A stretch of 64,000 nucleotides of DNA from Marsupella aquatica (GCA_973895155.1 OZ316893.1:5084001-5148000), one strand, 5' to 3'; positions 43,146 to 56,262 are shown, counted from the first letter of the stretch. Made by a program: numbers and translations. Notes: generated from the letters alone by a model not told the origin.

Positions 43146-46100
43146 AAACTTGAGTGCATACCATTTATTTTTAAAGAATCATATTCTCTACCTGAGAATG
43201 AAAAATATCAATAATATTCTGGCCTTGTGTTAGGATGTACTAAAATGCAAGATAGTTGATATTTTGCATGGCAAGGAGGATGGTAGAGTCGTGGTCCTCC
43301 TCCCCGTCATAGTCCACTAGAACGATTGCACTTGCAAGACTTCTTCCAGTTCCTCTTTGCTCACTGCAACCAAGGGTTTCTCTTCAGTAGCACCAATAGG
43401 GTGTCTAAAGCTCTTCAAAACCAGGATAGCATTTTCCATAAATCAATAGTTACATCTTACTTATAAATCTGCAACTACAAGCTAGAGTTAGGGCCTAGGC
43501 TTCTAGAGTAAAGCCTCTAGACAGTAACTCCATGGCTCATCATGTGGAATGATGAAAAAACTGATATCTATGATGTATGTCATGTCAAATGATAACCATG
43601 ACTGCTTTTTGTTATGATTTCTATTTATATTAAAAACTGATCTCTATGGCCCCACCATATTATATGTGCATAAGTGGGATGTAGGATAGAAAAACTAGAA
43701 ATGTGCATAGAAAAGAGTACTATGGTATGTTATGTCTGATTATTAAAATGATGATATGCATGATAATTTTTTTATCATTTCATTAATCTTCAAAATATGT
43801 GAATATGGAATATATTTTGGTGACATTTTTATTGTCCTCCGCTATTCACGTTCAAAGAACGGGTAGTCGGGGTAGTAAACCTTAATAAGAAGGTTTGTTC
43901 ACGTAGTACAAGTAACTATGTGGAATTCCTCTTAGGCTGCACGGCAATAAGACTATCTATTGTAGAAGTGTGGAGGGTTCCTCTTGGGCAGCATGGTCAA
44001 TAAGACTATTGTAGCTTGTTGATTGACAAAGCACTGTACACTATAATACCCATCCCAATTTTGGGCGTCCCCTGCTCACAAAAGTATATCTGGGGAGGAA
44101 TCAATCTCAGCTCTTGGATATAGAGGGCATTTTTTCCAGACCTTTTGATCACCCAAAATTGACTATCTGATTCACCATTTGCCTCTAGCCCACACAGTAC
44201 TTTGCAGCCTGGCAGTGTGTGCCCAGGCTACCTCAACGCCAACGAAAGGATGATAGTGTCCTAACCTTCCGTCCTTGTGCCCAGCCTGGCCCATAGTTCT
44301 ACATTCACCGAGGCTTTGGCTATTTTTTCCTGACTAATTTTTTCCCCTCTCTTTTATGACATCTTCTTCTAGTTCTTTTAATCGAAGGATACATGGCCAA
44401 CCTCCCCCAAAAAGGTAACCCGAACAATTTTGTTGCTTTTAGAAGGGTGGGGGGTTTTTGGTCTTTGGGGATAGGTTTTCTTAATGGCCCATAATTGTTT
44501 CCCTCCTATAAGATAGGGTTTTAGGGCTAGATATTGTCCCGGTTATTGTCTGTTCACCGTGGCCCCTCCCACCTTGCGTTTATCTTGGAGGATGGGGGGA
44601 TCTTCTTGGTTGACATCGTGGACCCCAAGGCATGCAAGACTTTGACTCACAACAAGACCATTTTCAAAATGACATCAATTACTCCACAACTCTTCTGTTT
44701 GACAATACTTTTCAATTTAGTGATCAATTGTGATACACTCTACTTGCTCTTGAACACACTTTTGCTTTTAAAAATATTTTCACTTCACAACACTTCCTAT
44801 CTATGACATTGACGCAAAAACAAGATTTGAACACAACAACAACATTTTCAAAATGATAACACTTTTGTGCAACACCACTTTTGCTTGACAAAGATTTCAA
44901 CTCAACAAAGATTTTGCTATTCAGGCACAATTTTCCCCCAACAGTAACACTTTCACCTGCATGACAGCACTTTTGCTTGGAATAACTTTCTATTCGACAA
45001 CACGTCCTCTCAATGACTCTTGCAATGACTTTGTGCATTACTCAGGAATTGGGCACAATGATCACGCTGCAACAACAATCATGCAACACACGCACATTGT
45101 GCTATCAAACACTAAGTGAGCGTTAAACAATCCCACCAAAAGTGGAGGATCATTTGCTTACAAAATTAATGAAATGCAAGAGAAAAGCCTAGTAATTCAC
45201 ACCAAAAAATGAACCTTTTTGCACTGCGGAGTTTTGTTGCACCAACCTTGGTACTGTAGAGGTTAACTCAGTCTTGGGTTGAACTATGGTCAGTATATTA
45301 ACTAGGGTTTGCTCTAACCCTAGTTGAAGAGATTTTTCTTTACCTCTCCAAGTTCTCAAGAGAGCACACAACATATAGACTCAGTGCTTGAGAGGAAGAG
45401 TTATGGTGATGCTCAAGTAGACACATAACCGTTAATAAACTTTGTCTTCCCATGGACATAGTCGACCTTGAGGCAAACCACTTAACACTGAGTAAGTGTA
45501 TGGCCTGGAGTGTTTTCCTAATCAGACAACAACATGATTGCAACAACCCATTGTCACAATGATGACACTCACATCATGCAATTATTTGCCTCACCTCAAC
45601 AGTTTTGTTCCATTCAGGGGTATTGGTGCATTGAACGACAACATGGCCACAATGACATCCAATAACATAGCCACAACTACCGCATGACCGTGACCAGAGT
45701 CATTTGGCCTTGAGACAATTCCCATTTGGGCTAGCTTTCCCCCCTCTTCAATAAAAAGAGGGACTCCCAAGCACTTAAACTAGAGTTATACCTCCACCCC
45801 CCCCCCCCCCCCCTGCAAAAAAAATAATAAATTCTAAAACATCTCCAATTCATAAGGGGTCCCCATGAGCCCAGTACTGCCCAGATAATAGTTATTATTT
45901 GAAGTAACTTATACAGGGTCTAATTTATTTGATAAATAATATTTTTAAATTTAGTCAATTCAATTGAGGGTGGGTTTACAAGGCGTTGGGAAGGTTTTGT
46001 CCATTTCCTGGTAACTTGGGTATAGTAGTGGTCTTGGTAAATTGGGTCAAATTTGGCAAGTTGGGCTTGATTGTGGGCCAAGTTATGCATGGAATGGGGT

Positions 46101-46280
46101 CCTTCATATCGAATTGATTTCTGGCACCCAATCAGTGGTTAGCACCTACGGTGGGTGCTAGCCAATGAGTTCACATGAAGACATCTTCTTGGGTACGGTG
46201 ACTGGTGCTGAAAAACTTTCTATTGCATCATAGGAGGAGAACTGAGAGTTTTTGAAAAGTTTCATCAAACTTTAAACAAT
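43146..46280. other. Intergenic DNA, partly degenerate minisatellite
   Basis: 44660-45020 has recurring ACxCAACAACAxTTTTGC-type words without a clear period. A run of 17 C is at 45797-45813. A hairpin (GGTTAGCACC ... GGGTGCTAGCC) is at 46136-46163. No genes are recognised. Confidence 0.45.
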
Positions 46281-46745
46281 TTAGAATATCAAAACACTCT
46301 AATATGCAATACTGTTATTTCTGTTTACAAATTGTCATGCGGCCACGGGTAGCCGCCACCTTGGCCATTCCATATGGTGACATTTGTTCATAAGCAAAAG
46401 ATGAACCTAAAAGTGCAATGATGGCTGGTCAATTGAACTTGCAAGAAACAGGGATCTCAAAGGCCAAAGAGATGGTGCAGTGACAGCAGAGGCCAAAGAC
46501 CCAATAAAGGGGAACTTAGAATATCAAAACACTCTAATATATATAATACTTTTATTTCTGTTTACAAAATGTCATGGGGCCCCGGGAAGCCACCTTGGCC
46601 AATCCATATGGTGACATTTGTTCATATCCAAGAGAATAAACCCAAAAGTACAATGATGGCTGGTCAATTGAACTTGCAAGAAACATGGATCTCAAAGGCC
46701 AAAGAGAGGGTGTAGTGACAGCATAGGCCAAAGACCCTATGGAGG
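46281..46745. repeat. 235-bp tandem duplication
   Basis: Copy 1 starts TTAGAATATCAAAACACTCT at 46281 and copy 2 at 46516, with the same sequence through GATGGCTGGTCAATTGAACT to GGCCAAAGACCC. The copies differ at many sites, so it is not recent. No coding function is evident. Confidence 0.85.
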
Positions 46746-47879
46746 GGATAAAACAAGGGTCAAACCAGGGGAAGAGGATGTGACTTTTAATTCTTTGTTG
46801 CACTGTTCAGCACAGTTGCAATGTTTTCTGATACTACTATATATGGTGCATCGTTGTCTCAAATTCCCAAGTCCAATTTTTTTGACATTATTTTTATGTT
46901 AATCCTGGCCTATGATGGGCGTCTTCTTTGTTATTTTTTCTATCTCCAAATTACTTGAACCCCCCATATATATATATGAGCCCTATGCCCGAGCTTTGCA
47001 CGGTGCAATGAGGGCTGGCCCACAGGGCCGGGGGGCTGAGAGGCAAGAGAGGGCAAGTGGTAATCGAATCAAATGGATACAAAAATACTCTAAAATATTT
47101 AACGGCCAGATTTGATTCCCGCCAATTCTGTATTTCATAATGGGACGAAAGACAAAAAAAGGTGGGATCACTTATTATAGTTGTAGATGTATCATTTACC
47201 ATTTCCGTTTTGCAAATATAATTGGACACCCCGCCCCCTCTTATGTTCATTCCTTTCCCTGCCCTCGATTAAAGAAAAGAAAAGTCACCCAGCACGCGCC
47301 TTGAAATTGCCACCTCATAGTCCCAACTGAGCTCCAATACCACTGGGTCACATAGTACTCCTGTGTGCCTAGAGCAAATCACATGATATTTTATACTAAA
47401 TTCCTACGACTTTCCGTGGCCTGCAACTGCTGGCCTGTGCCTCCTTACCGCGCAGATCTTGAGGACGGCATCAATTTGCCACACTCATTAACACGTAAAT
47501 TTTCATAATTATTTTATACTTTTTCATTCTTTATACCAAAATTATTTTTGTAAAAACTCTAAAATTGATATTATAGCCTAGTACGTTTCACATTGTTTTT
47601 AAATAAGTTACAACAATCAAGCATTAGAACAATGAAAACTATATTGCCCTGTTCAGCAAAGTTGGAACTTAGAACTTATAAGAAACAAGAAGCAAGTTAG
47701 AGATAGACAAAGGAGCATGCTCAAGAAGATGATTCATAGTAAGCGTATGATTACATATTTTGGTGGATCTTGCAATCGGCAGGACTGTTGGAATAATTTG
47801 CTCCAAGCATAGCCATAGGCAAAACAACTTGAAGACTGGCTGGGAATTTGAGAGAGCTACCTTGTTGCGGCACCAAGAT
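46746..47879. other. AT-rich intergenic DNA
   Basis: A short (AT)n tract lies near 46966-46976, directly before a GC-rich patch (46981-47050). No gene is recognised. Confidence 0.4.
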
Positions 47880-48046
47880 CTTATGGGCTTACTAGTTGGG
47901 TTTTTCTTGCTGGTTGTTTGCCCTCTGGCAAATGCTCCATTTGTGCTTGTTTGCTAGGTGGGTTTGTTAATTGGGTTGCTTTTCCTCTGCCTGGGACCAT
48001 GTCTTCCGGTTTGACATTTTCGTCATTTGGCACTGTGATATATAAA
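47880..48046 (+). mobile_element. LINE 3' tail (copy 2)
   Basis: A T/G-rich tail ending CGTCATTTGGCACTGTGATA then TATAAAAG at 48021-48048, the same 3' terminus as in the copies near 50440, 53265, 53560 (minus) and 39865 (minus). Confidence 0.45.
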
Positions 48047-49057
48047 AGGAGACAATGCATTGAATGTAATAGGGGGTCTCAAATATGTTTCCAAGACTAT
48101 CTTCAGCGGGGCTTGTCCAGTGTCCGTAACTCATTCCACGGGGGAGTTTCACAAGTGACATCTTCGGGGACATATTTTCCTCTCCACAAAATTAGCTAGG
48201 CCCCCGTAATTCTCAGCCCGTGGTAGGAGGTGGTTGATGCCACCAAACCTATCCTTCACATTTCATTCTGAAAATGGCCACTACCGCTAACAGGTCCTGG
48301 ACCTTAGCCCTCAATTTTGAACAAGTGGAAAGTATTGTGCCAAGACATGAATATGTGAGCCCGTATGTGAGAGGGCATCCATTTTCAAACTTCATTGTTG
48401 TGTGGGAGGTGAGTTTGAAAATCAAGATGGAGCTTTGTCATGGAGACACGAGTATGCCAGAGGATTCAATCCATGTTCATGGCCTGTTTGATGGCAGAGG
48501 ACTAATTTTAATTCCTTTACACATAGTGATTCCTCACAGTTCCCCTGCAAGTTCTCACGTCAACTGCAATTCCCGCTATGCCTCATTACAGGTCCACACG
48601 TTTGTGCATTCCCGGCTTCACCCGCCTACCAGGAAAGGCAGCAACGAGGTCAGGAGGCCAGGGAGAGGGAACCAGACAACAGGGACCTAGTTGACTAGGA
48701 AATATTATGTTGATTGTGGATTACTTAGAGCTCCAAGCTAGATAATTACCATGCAACTTTTGGGGCATGACAAAAAACAAGGTCGGGTAACCAATACCAA
48801 TAAAAAAAAAGTTTGTTTTTACTTTGATGACTGCAATATGAGCAGATTACAATTTTCCTAAGATGTATGGGGCTAATCTGGCCAAGAGGTTTGGTAGATA
48901 CCTGGACATGTACAAGAAAACTTTGCTGGTAAAGAATTCTACTGGTGGAGGACTCTTTGAGGAGGAGCTTCAATGTGGTATGACTCATGACTTCTTTGGA
49001 TGGTACCGGCCACTCGCTCGTTTTTGTCCTTGCTCTCTTCCTTTGACACCATTGTGA
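48047..49057. other. Unrecognised DNA
   Basis: A 138-codon plus frame at 48274-48690 starts with ATG (MATTANRSWTLALNF) but matches nothing I know. 48860-49000 may be LINE-related. Confidence 0.3.
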
Positions 49058-50445
49058 TTGAGACCTTTGGACACCTCATTGGCCCTGGAGCCCTTGACGG
49101 AGAGGATGGTTCTTTTGCTGCTTGGTAGGCTGCCCTGCCGCCTTTTGGTGGTGGCATGGGTCTTTCCTCGGTTGTTTCCACTGCCCCTTGCTTGTTCCTT
49201 GGAAGTTGGGCGCAGGTGGCCCCTGCCCTTGCTTCTCGTTTCCTTGTGGATCTCCAACCCATACTTTTTGACCATGTCGTGGGGGTTGAGGAGGGGTCCT
49301 TCCTTTCCAGGTTTGCCTTCGCTAGACCTGTTCTCTCCTGCTTGAGGTTTTACTTCATGTTGGTGGTTCTAGACAGTCCAGATCGTGTTCAACAGGTCAT
49401 TTCTGATAGCATGCACCGTCACACCCTTTCTAGCATGCTCTTGGACGCACCTTCCGACTTGGGTTGGGCTCGCCTCCTTTCTTGTGTCGGAACGGGTTCT
49501 GGAGATTGGTTGTCTGCTAGTCCTTTGTGGGCCCCCTTTTGTATGAGCTCCTTTCTCTTCACCACATCACTACGGCTTAGGTTAGGACTTCCTCAGCCTT
49601 GCCTTCTGGCCAACCCACGTGTGTTGGTGGGGCCTCGTTGGATTCATTGGGAGTTCATATTCTCAGGTGTGCCCATGGGAGCGAGAGGACTATCACCCAT
49701 GATGACATTTGAGATGTGGTGGCTGCCATTGCCCAGGACTCTGGTTACCATGTCGCCATGGAGTAATGACATGTTCTTCCCCCTCGGGATAGTCTTCCAA
49801 ACGGTGGCGGGTGAATCTGGTCTTTTCTAGGCCTGGGGTTCGTGCTCTTGGGGATGTGATTGTTGCTGATCCTACTGGTGCCGCCCATGTGCCTGGCCAT
49901 GCTGTAGCCAAGACAGCCCAGCTCAAGGAGGAGGCCTATGCTATTTGCTACCCGGGGGATCTTTTCTACCCCTTTGCCCTTGAGGTCTTTGGTGCTCTCC
50001 ACCCTACCTTCTACCAGTTCCTATAGGCCTATGAAGTTTTTTGTATTGAGAGGAGGCCTTTCCCCCCTATTTTTGTCCTCACTGCCTTTTTTCGGCAGCG
50101 GGTGACTGTGGCTCTTCAGCGGGCTCAGGCATTCACCCTCCTTTGTAGGGCTGAGGCAGTTGGTTTTAGGGCCTCCCGATAGGTTCCACTTCGGGACCCT
50201 CCTATATACGGTTTACTCCAGAGCTCTGCCAGGCTTTTCAGTTCTCCGCCCAATAGGGTGTTAGCCTTCATGGCCCCTTTTTGGTTACTTTTTGTTCTTT
50301 GTTCCTTTGTTTGCTTTTGGTTGGGGACCCCTTGGCTTGTTTTCTTGGGGCCCTTCCTTTCTTTTCCTCCCCTTCATTGGGTTGCTCTGCCTTTGGGGTC
50401 ATGTCTCCCAATTGGGCCTTTTTTGCCCTTGGGCAGTGTGATATA
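49058..50445 (+). mobile_element. LINE/retroelement C-terminal region, decayed (copy 3)
   Basis: The plus strand reads, across several frames, LGWARLLSCVGTGSGDWLSA with LRLRLGLPQP (49156-49830), then DVVAAIAQDSGYHVAME near 49700-49765, then DVIVADPTGAAHVPGHAVAK, GDLFYPFALEVFGALHP and FRQRVTVALQRAQAF (49811-50150, stops at 50024-50026 and 50178-50180). I recall this order from proteins next to retroelement reverse transcriptases in algae and plants. D-x-D-P-T plus the later E-V-F-G suggests a PD-(D/E)xK nuclease fold, which is inference. The tail ends GGGCAGTGTGATATATA at 50431-50447. Confidence 0.5.
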
Positions 50446-51179
50446 TACTCTTGAACATAAGTTAGACAAGAAGTGCCCTCTCTTTGATAAAATGCAAGCC
50501 ATTTGTGGGAACGTGCTAACATTCAACCTCCAAGCATTGCTAGCCATAGATGGTTTTTGTGGGTGTGGAATTGTTGAGGCCCCTTTTGAAACTAAGGACC
50601 CACCAATAGAAAGCAAAGATGACAGGGATGAACCAGATGAGGAGCCTACCTAGCCAACCTGGCGGATGACAGGTAAACCCCTACTCCAATCTGCATGCTG
50701 TTTTCTTTGGTTCTCATTTATGTTCATACACGTTCCATGGTCTTACTTTACTCTAAAATGCAGATTCCCTATTAAAATAAGTACACCCCATCTAAAATAA
50801 ATATCACTCAAGCTACCCTTTAGCCTGCCCTCACGTGCCCAAAGTAAAAAAATATTAATTAAAAATTAATTAAATTCATTTATATTAAATTATCTAAATT
50901 TCAATTTAAAAAATTGTGAAAATAACTTTTAAAAATTGGTTAAATTTGTTAAATATAAATAAAATATAGAAAATATTTCTTTCTCTAAAAACTTAAAACT
51001 TGAATAAAACATATTTATTCCCATCACTTGGTTGTTTAAACTCTATAATGCAGTGCCCTTTATCTCACTCTCCAAATTCTATGTGCAACACACATGTTAT
51101 TGAAGATGACAATAACCATATGGTTGGGGGATCACCACATAACATGCCTCAACAATTACATTGCAAATTTGATATGTTT
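50446..51179. other. AT-rich intergenic DNA
   Basis: Very AT-rich at 50840-51010. 51100-51170 resembles 18150-18240 (ACATGCCTCAACAATTAC against ACATGCCTCAATAACTAC), so the minisatellite at 51180 belongs to a dispersed repeat. Confidence 0.45.
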
Positions 51180-51560
51180 TTGCCTTGCTTTGACATTTTT
51201 TCTTGCCCCAACATCTTTTTGTGATCTTCAAACATTTATCTTTCTTTAACATCTTTATCTCACCTCAACATATTTCTTTTCTCAAGATATTTTTTCCCCT
51301 GGCATGACATCTTTTCTTCACCTATGCATTTTTTCTCACCTTGATATCTTATTTTTCTTCACCTGGATATTTTTCTCTCACCCTCTACATCTTTTCTCAT
51401 CTCTCCACATCTGTTCCTCAGCTTTATATTACTTGCCATCTTTTGTCTTCTTGATATTTTTTTCTCACTTTGATATTTTTTTCTCATCTCTACATCTTTT
51501 TTCTCATTGAATTTTTTAAAATTTTAACTTTTCTTTTTAATGTTCACATCTTTTCTCACC
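51180..51560. repeat. Degenerate TCTCACCTCRACATCTTTT minisatellite, second locus
   Basis: The same roughly 20-bp unit as at 18257-18536, preceded by the same flank, so both loci are copies of one repeat element. Confidence 0.65.
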
Positions 51561-53080
51561 GCAAAGCATAAGCATTGGACTATACTAAGTAAGGGAGGTT
51601 GAAAGACTTTGCGCACTCTCCCCAGTAAGATTTAGAGTCTCCTCGTGACCAAAAAAGCTCTTTGGTCACTGGCCTTATAGATTTGGAAATGATTGGAAAA
51701 GTCTGCATCAACTGTCAAGTCTTACCGATAGAGTCATACCCTCCGTAGCGTCTTCCCCTCTAGTTTAGGGCTCAAAATAAGACCATATCCACTCAACTCA
51801 ACCTTATCCAGCTCTGGACCGGACCCTTCAGCACTTACAGGCTTACAGCTCTGAAATTCAGTTGATTGACCAACAATAACCCTGACATGCAGATTTGATT
51901 CTTCTCTAATATTACCGGTCCAGCGTACTACTGTTGGAAATGCTATCTGCAAAATTTAATTCTTACCAGGTTTCGATGGAGTGTAAATTTAAGGTTTCTT
52001 GACTTTCGCCAGTGGCACCTTGTGTGAAGGGGAAGATGCCAGGAAGATTCTTAACTAATTTTCTAAATTAACTTATGACCGTCAGATCCCTTTAGATTTC
52101 AGGATGACCTTTAGGTTCTGGCTGACGGGAGTTGTGTCAGTTTCCCTGACTCTGTGACAGAATTGTGATTAAACACTGTCATTCCCAAGAAAATAAAAAA
52201 CCTAGCATTTTTTTGCCACTAGAAAAGTCTATGTCGGACGTATCTACTCTGTATCTTTGATGAAAGTCCAGCTCTAAGACGTTCACCACAATGTTGTCGA
52301 GAGTCTGTCACCACAGCGTGAATATGAGCTTGATTGGAACATTCCTCTCAAGTCTTCTATTCCAATAAATTTAGACTGCTAGTGAACAAACCCAATTGTT
52401 AATCTACAGTTCGTTTGCAGCTTTGGTGTACTCTCAGGCTGTTTTGCTCTCTCGTCGTCATTGGTTTTTCTCTTGTTTTCTTCCCTTTGGTCTCCAGTAG
52501 CCTCTCTCCAGGTTTGGTACATTTTGTTCTTTAAATCGTTGCAACGTTGTGAGGCATAACACAACAACCACACCAGATGTGAGAGAAAAGGCAATCCAAA
52601 ATTCTGAACAGTTCCACGTTGGTAAGGAGTTCAGCATGATTACACTGTACTCTGTTCTTCCTATCTTGGTCAGATTCGGACGACAGTAGTGTGCCAGCTT
52701 TAGTGGGTGTCAATTGCCTAGATCTACTCCTCTCTGCCCAGACTGCCAATGATTGCGGAACGGTTTCCAGCCTGGGTCTTTTCAGCCGCAGTAATATTCT
52801 CAACTTAATTTCCAATCTTCTACCGGAATGGCGTACAAAGTTTCTGGTTCAGTTTATGTCTTGCTTGCACTCAACTTTCTCCATTGCTTGTTGGCAGTAT
52901 TACAAATATTAAAAGAACTGTGACAGTATTGTCATTAAACACAACTTTAGTGGTTAAAACCCTTTTTGCTTTATTTGCTGCTGATTCAGCCTTTGCACAG
53001 TCTTTCCCTTGCTCGAGTAATCCTATTGCAATCAGGACTTTTGTCAGGGACTCTCTGGTTGGTTGGGATCTACATTTTGT
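51561..53080. other. Unrecognised intergenic DNA
   Basis: Short frames only; nothing is recognised. Confidence 0.4.
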
Positions 53081-53277
53081 CCTGTCTTTTCACAGGGTTT
53101 GAAGGCTGTGTATTTGCTCGAGTGAGGGAGAAACGGTGGGTCATATTGTTATACTTTCCTTGGAAATGGTTTCAGAATTCACATTGTTATACTTTATTTG
53201 GCCCTTCTCCCCTTTGGAATCCTGTCTCCTCCTTTGGTGTTTTCTGTTTTCTGTTTTTTGGCAATGTGATATATAAA
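53081..53277 (+). mobile_element. LINE 3' tail (copy 4)
   Basis: A pyrimidine-rich tail ending TTTTTTGGCAATGTGATATA then TAAA near 53254-53277. Confidence 0.4.
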
Positions 53278-53549
53278 TTGGTACTCTTTTACCATTAGAG
53301 TATTAGACCAGGAGAGTCACAAATTCCTTCTTGCTCAAGCACTTGTACGCACTGAAAGTACGGGACCAACAGGTCTCCATGGAATATAATAGACATGAAC
53401 TGTAAAAAGGGTCAAACAAAGTACAATGAAGGGAAAATTAAAAAGACTTCCAAGATGACAACCACCACACACAAAAGAAGAGGCAAAGGCACCTCCAAAA
53501 ATACAGAAAGAGGAAAAACAAGAAAAAAGGGACAGAGCTACCACATATC

Positions 53550-53660
53550 CATGTATAATACAGTGCCAAATAAAGAGTGTGCCGGACAGGGAAACACTAT
53601 CCCCCTAATAGGAGACCCAACAAAGGGAAAACAACAACGAAAGAAACTTCAGAACATTCA
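53550..53660 (-). mobile_element. LINE 3' tail, opposite strand (copy 5)
   Basis: On the minus strand the sequence ends TATTTGGCACTGTATTATAC (about 53572-53553), matching the other LINE tails. Confidence 0.4.
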
Positions 53661-55292
53661 ATAAGCCAAAAAGCGTAAGAGCATCTCCAATCAAATCGGG
53701 TTTCCTTACTCTAACCGGGTGTTACCAAACCAAGTAAAGATAATACAAAAAGTCAGGTCCAACCCAACCACTTGAACACAATTGGGCTTTCAGAAACAGA
53801 TTTTGGTGGGGTTTTGTTACTCTAGCAAGGTGGCGACCAAACCAAGTAAATAAATTACAATAAGTCAAGTCCAACTACTTACTGTTATTTCACTTGAACA
53901 CTATTGGGTTTTCAGGAGATTTTTGGTTATTGGGTCTCTCTATGGAAGAGATTACACATTAGCCTGTCTGCATTCGGTTGCTGCCTGCAGAAACCCAACA
54001 ATTCCCATTTATTTTCTAAGTGTCAAAAGCTTTGTCTGAACCCCACTTTTTAGTGAGGTTTTGTGAAAAGAACTGCACCTTGGGAGGGTTTCAAACTGTG
54101 CACCTCCACCTACTAACAGTGATGATTTACCGCAAAACCCATGGCCTAGGACGAAATCAAACCTCGGCCTACCAACATTGATGGTCTACTGTAACACGCC
54201 TGCCCTGCTGGACAAACGCAAAGTTCCAATTCCAATTATCTTTATATCTCGTGCCCACATCTTGGGTAACAAAAGGCGCGGACATCCTGAGAATGCCATA
54301 AATGACTTCCAAGGATCAGTGCCCTTCGCAAAGGAGGATGGCACTAAGTTATGATTGTGTAGCAGATTGCAAACGACAATGGAGTACTCAGTCATTGCGA
54401 GTCACAACACCGTCAGTGCACATTGAGGTTGGTACGTTAGTACTCTGGGCACATTGGCTGACGTTATCGACAAGCCTAGTCTTTCTCATTCCACACTCAC
54501 TCGATCTCTCCTGCCTGCCTGGTGGGTCAGTGAATCAGTTCCAAGATTACATCATGTTCGAGGATTTTAGAAGGGGAGATGACGAAGACCTCAAAATCTA
54601 GGAAGACCAAGAAGTCTCCATCGTGGTCGTGATGAATCTTGTGCTCCCAGTCTCAATTCGTCTATGATGTGGGGACATGACAATTGTGCTGTACATTCTT
54701 GCCCACACGCAACGTGAAGCTGCGCCAACTTCGAGTCATATTTAACCATCGGGAATTTATCTTTGTGACAATGAATACAAAATCTAGCATCTGTGGGTGC
54801 TTTCTGTGAAGCTGCGCCAACTGTGCTTCTTCACTTTACTGCTCACACAATTGTCGTTCAATGTGCTCTGTTTCATGCTTCCCTGAATTGAGCATGGCGA
54901 GACAACTCAGAGCAGGGGAAACGGCACCTACATGTATTCAAACTTCATCTCAAGAGACCGAGTTTGGGTAGCGATGCTTGCCGGATTCCACCTGCAGAAC
55001 CGTTACGATAGTGAAAACTCGTCTCCTCGAGATAAACGTTCTTTAGGAATCTAAAATCCGAGTCATTGAAGGTTTAGATGTACGGTTGATGATGATAGCG
55101 TGAAATGATGATGGGGGCTCTGATTTACCGCACGTTTGGTGTCTCCCTCTCGAGAGTGAAGCAGAGCAGAGTAGTAGAAGAATTGTACCTGGGTTGCTGC
55201 AATCTTTGTCCGCATTGCGGGAGGAAAGAGGTTGCAGCAATCCGCAGCTCTGTTCCAGATCCTGCAATTGAGTCTCTTCGACGCAAAGCACC
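53661..55292. other. Intergenic DNA with a MITE-like end
   Basis: TAAGAGCATCTCCAAT at 53669-53684 resembles the end of plant PIF/Harbinger MITEs (TAA target plus GAGCATCTCCAA), but no matching inverted end was found. GTGAAGCTGCGCCAACT recurs at 54713 and 54806. 55000-55292 may be the copied leader of the UDP-xylose synthase retro-copy. Confidence 0.35.
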
Positions 55293-56262
55293 ATGATGAG
55301 CGGAAGTGACGATGGAAATAGCTCCACTACAACAAAGGCTCCTCCTACCCCATCTCCGCTCCGGTCCTCTGAATACACGACGGCCAAGCTGCGAGTTCTT
55401 GTTACAGGGGGAGCTGGTTTTATCTGCTCGCACTTGGTGGATCGCCAGATGGAAGCTGGGACAAATGAGGTGATAGTGGCAGACAATTTCTTCACCGGAT
55501 CCAAGGAGAATCGGAAACGCTGGATTGGACACCCCAATTTTGAGCTGATTCGGCAAATTGTCACTCAAGCTCTACTCGTTGAGGTTGACCAGATATACCT
55601 GCCCAGCTTCACCCATTTTCTACAAGCACAATCCTGTCAAGACCATAAAGGCCAATGTCATGGGCACTTCAACTTCGAAGGTGTACAGTGATCCTCTGGA
55701 GCACCCCCAGACAGAGGACTATTGGGGAAATGTGAGTCCAATCGGAGTGAGAAGTTGCTATGATGAAGGCAAGCGAGTGGCGGAGACACTCATGTTTGAC
55801 TACCACCGTCAGCATGGCATTGAAATCCGAATTGCTCGGATCTTAATACTTATGGGCCACGGACGAATATCGATGGACGTGTTGTCAGTAACTTCATTGC
55901 TCAAGCTCTGAGGAACGAAGTCTTGACAGTTCAAGCTCCCGGAACTCAAACTCGCAGCTCTGCTATCAGACATGGTTGATGGGCTGATTCGGCTGATGGA
56001 GGGAGAGAACACTGGGCTCATCAACATTGGAAATCCTGGAGAGTTCACCATGGTGCAGCTCGCACAGGCAGTGAAGGAGCTGTTTGGGCAATCGTCGTCT
56101 TATAAGATTGTGGAGAACACTCCGGATGATCCTCGACATCGCAAGCCAGATGGCCACCGAGGTTCTTGGTTGGCATCCTTCTGTTTCCCTTCACGAAGGA
56201 CTCCCTTTGATGGTAACTGACTTCCGTGCAAGGCTTGGCTTAGAAGGAACAGAAACATAAGT
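55293..56262 (+). pseudogene. UXS: UDP-xylose synthase (UDP-glucuronate decarboxylase) retro-pseudogene
   Basis: UXS converts UDP-glucuronate to UDP-xylose for cell-wall polysaccharides. The copy starts at ATG 55293 with a short cytosolic-type N-terminus (PPTPSPLRSSEYTTAKLRVL), the nucleotide-binding VTGGAGFICSHL (the third glycine, normally GFIGSH, is cysteine), VIVADNFFTGSKENRKRWIG and LLVEVDQIY. It then shifts near 55600 to [16 protein letters not shown] and lacks about 15 codons between NVMGT and [30 protein letters not shown] with the Y-x3-K follows. More frameshifts occur near 55840, 55970 and 56145, before VLGWHPSVSLHEGLPLM and a stop at 56260-56262. It has no introns where the gene family has many, and at least four frame breaks, so it is a processed, dead copy. 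Confidence 0.88.

Noticed and set aside
48274-48690. 138-codon frame with a good ATG
   Set aside because: No recognisable motif, next to LINE debris; not enough to call a gene.
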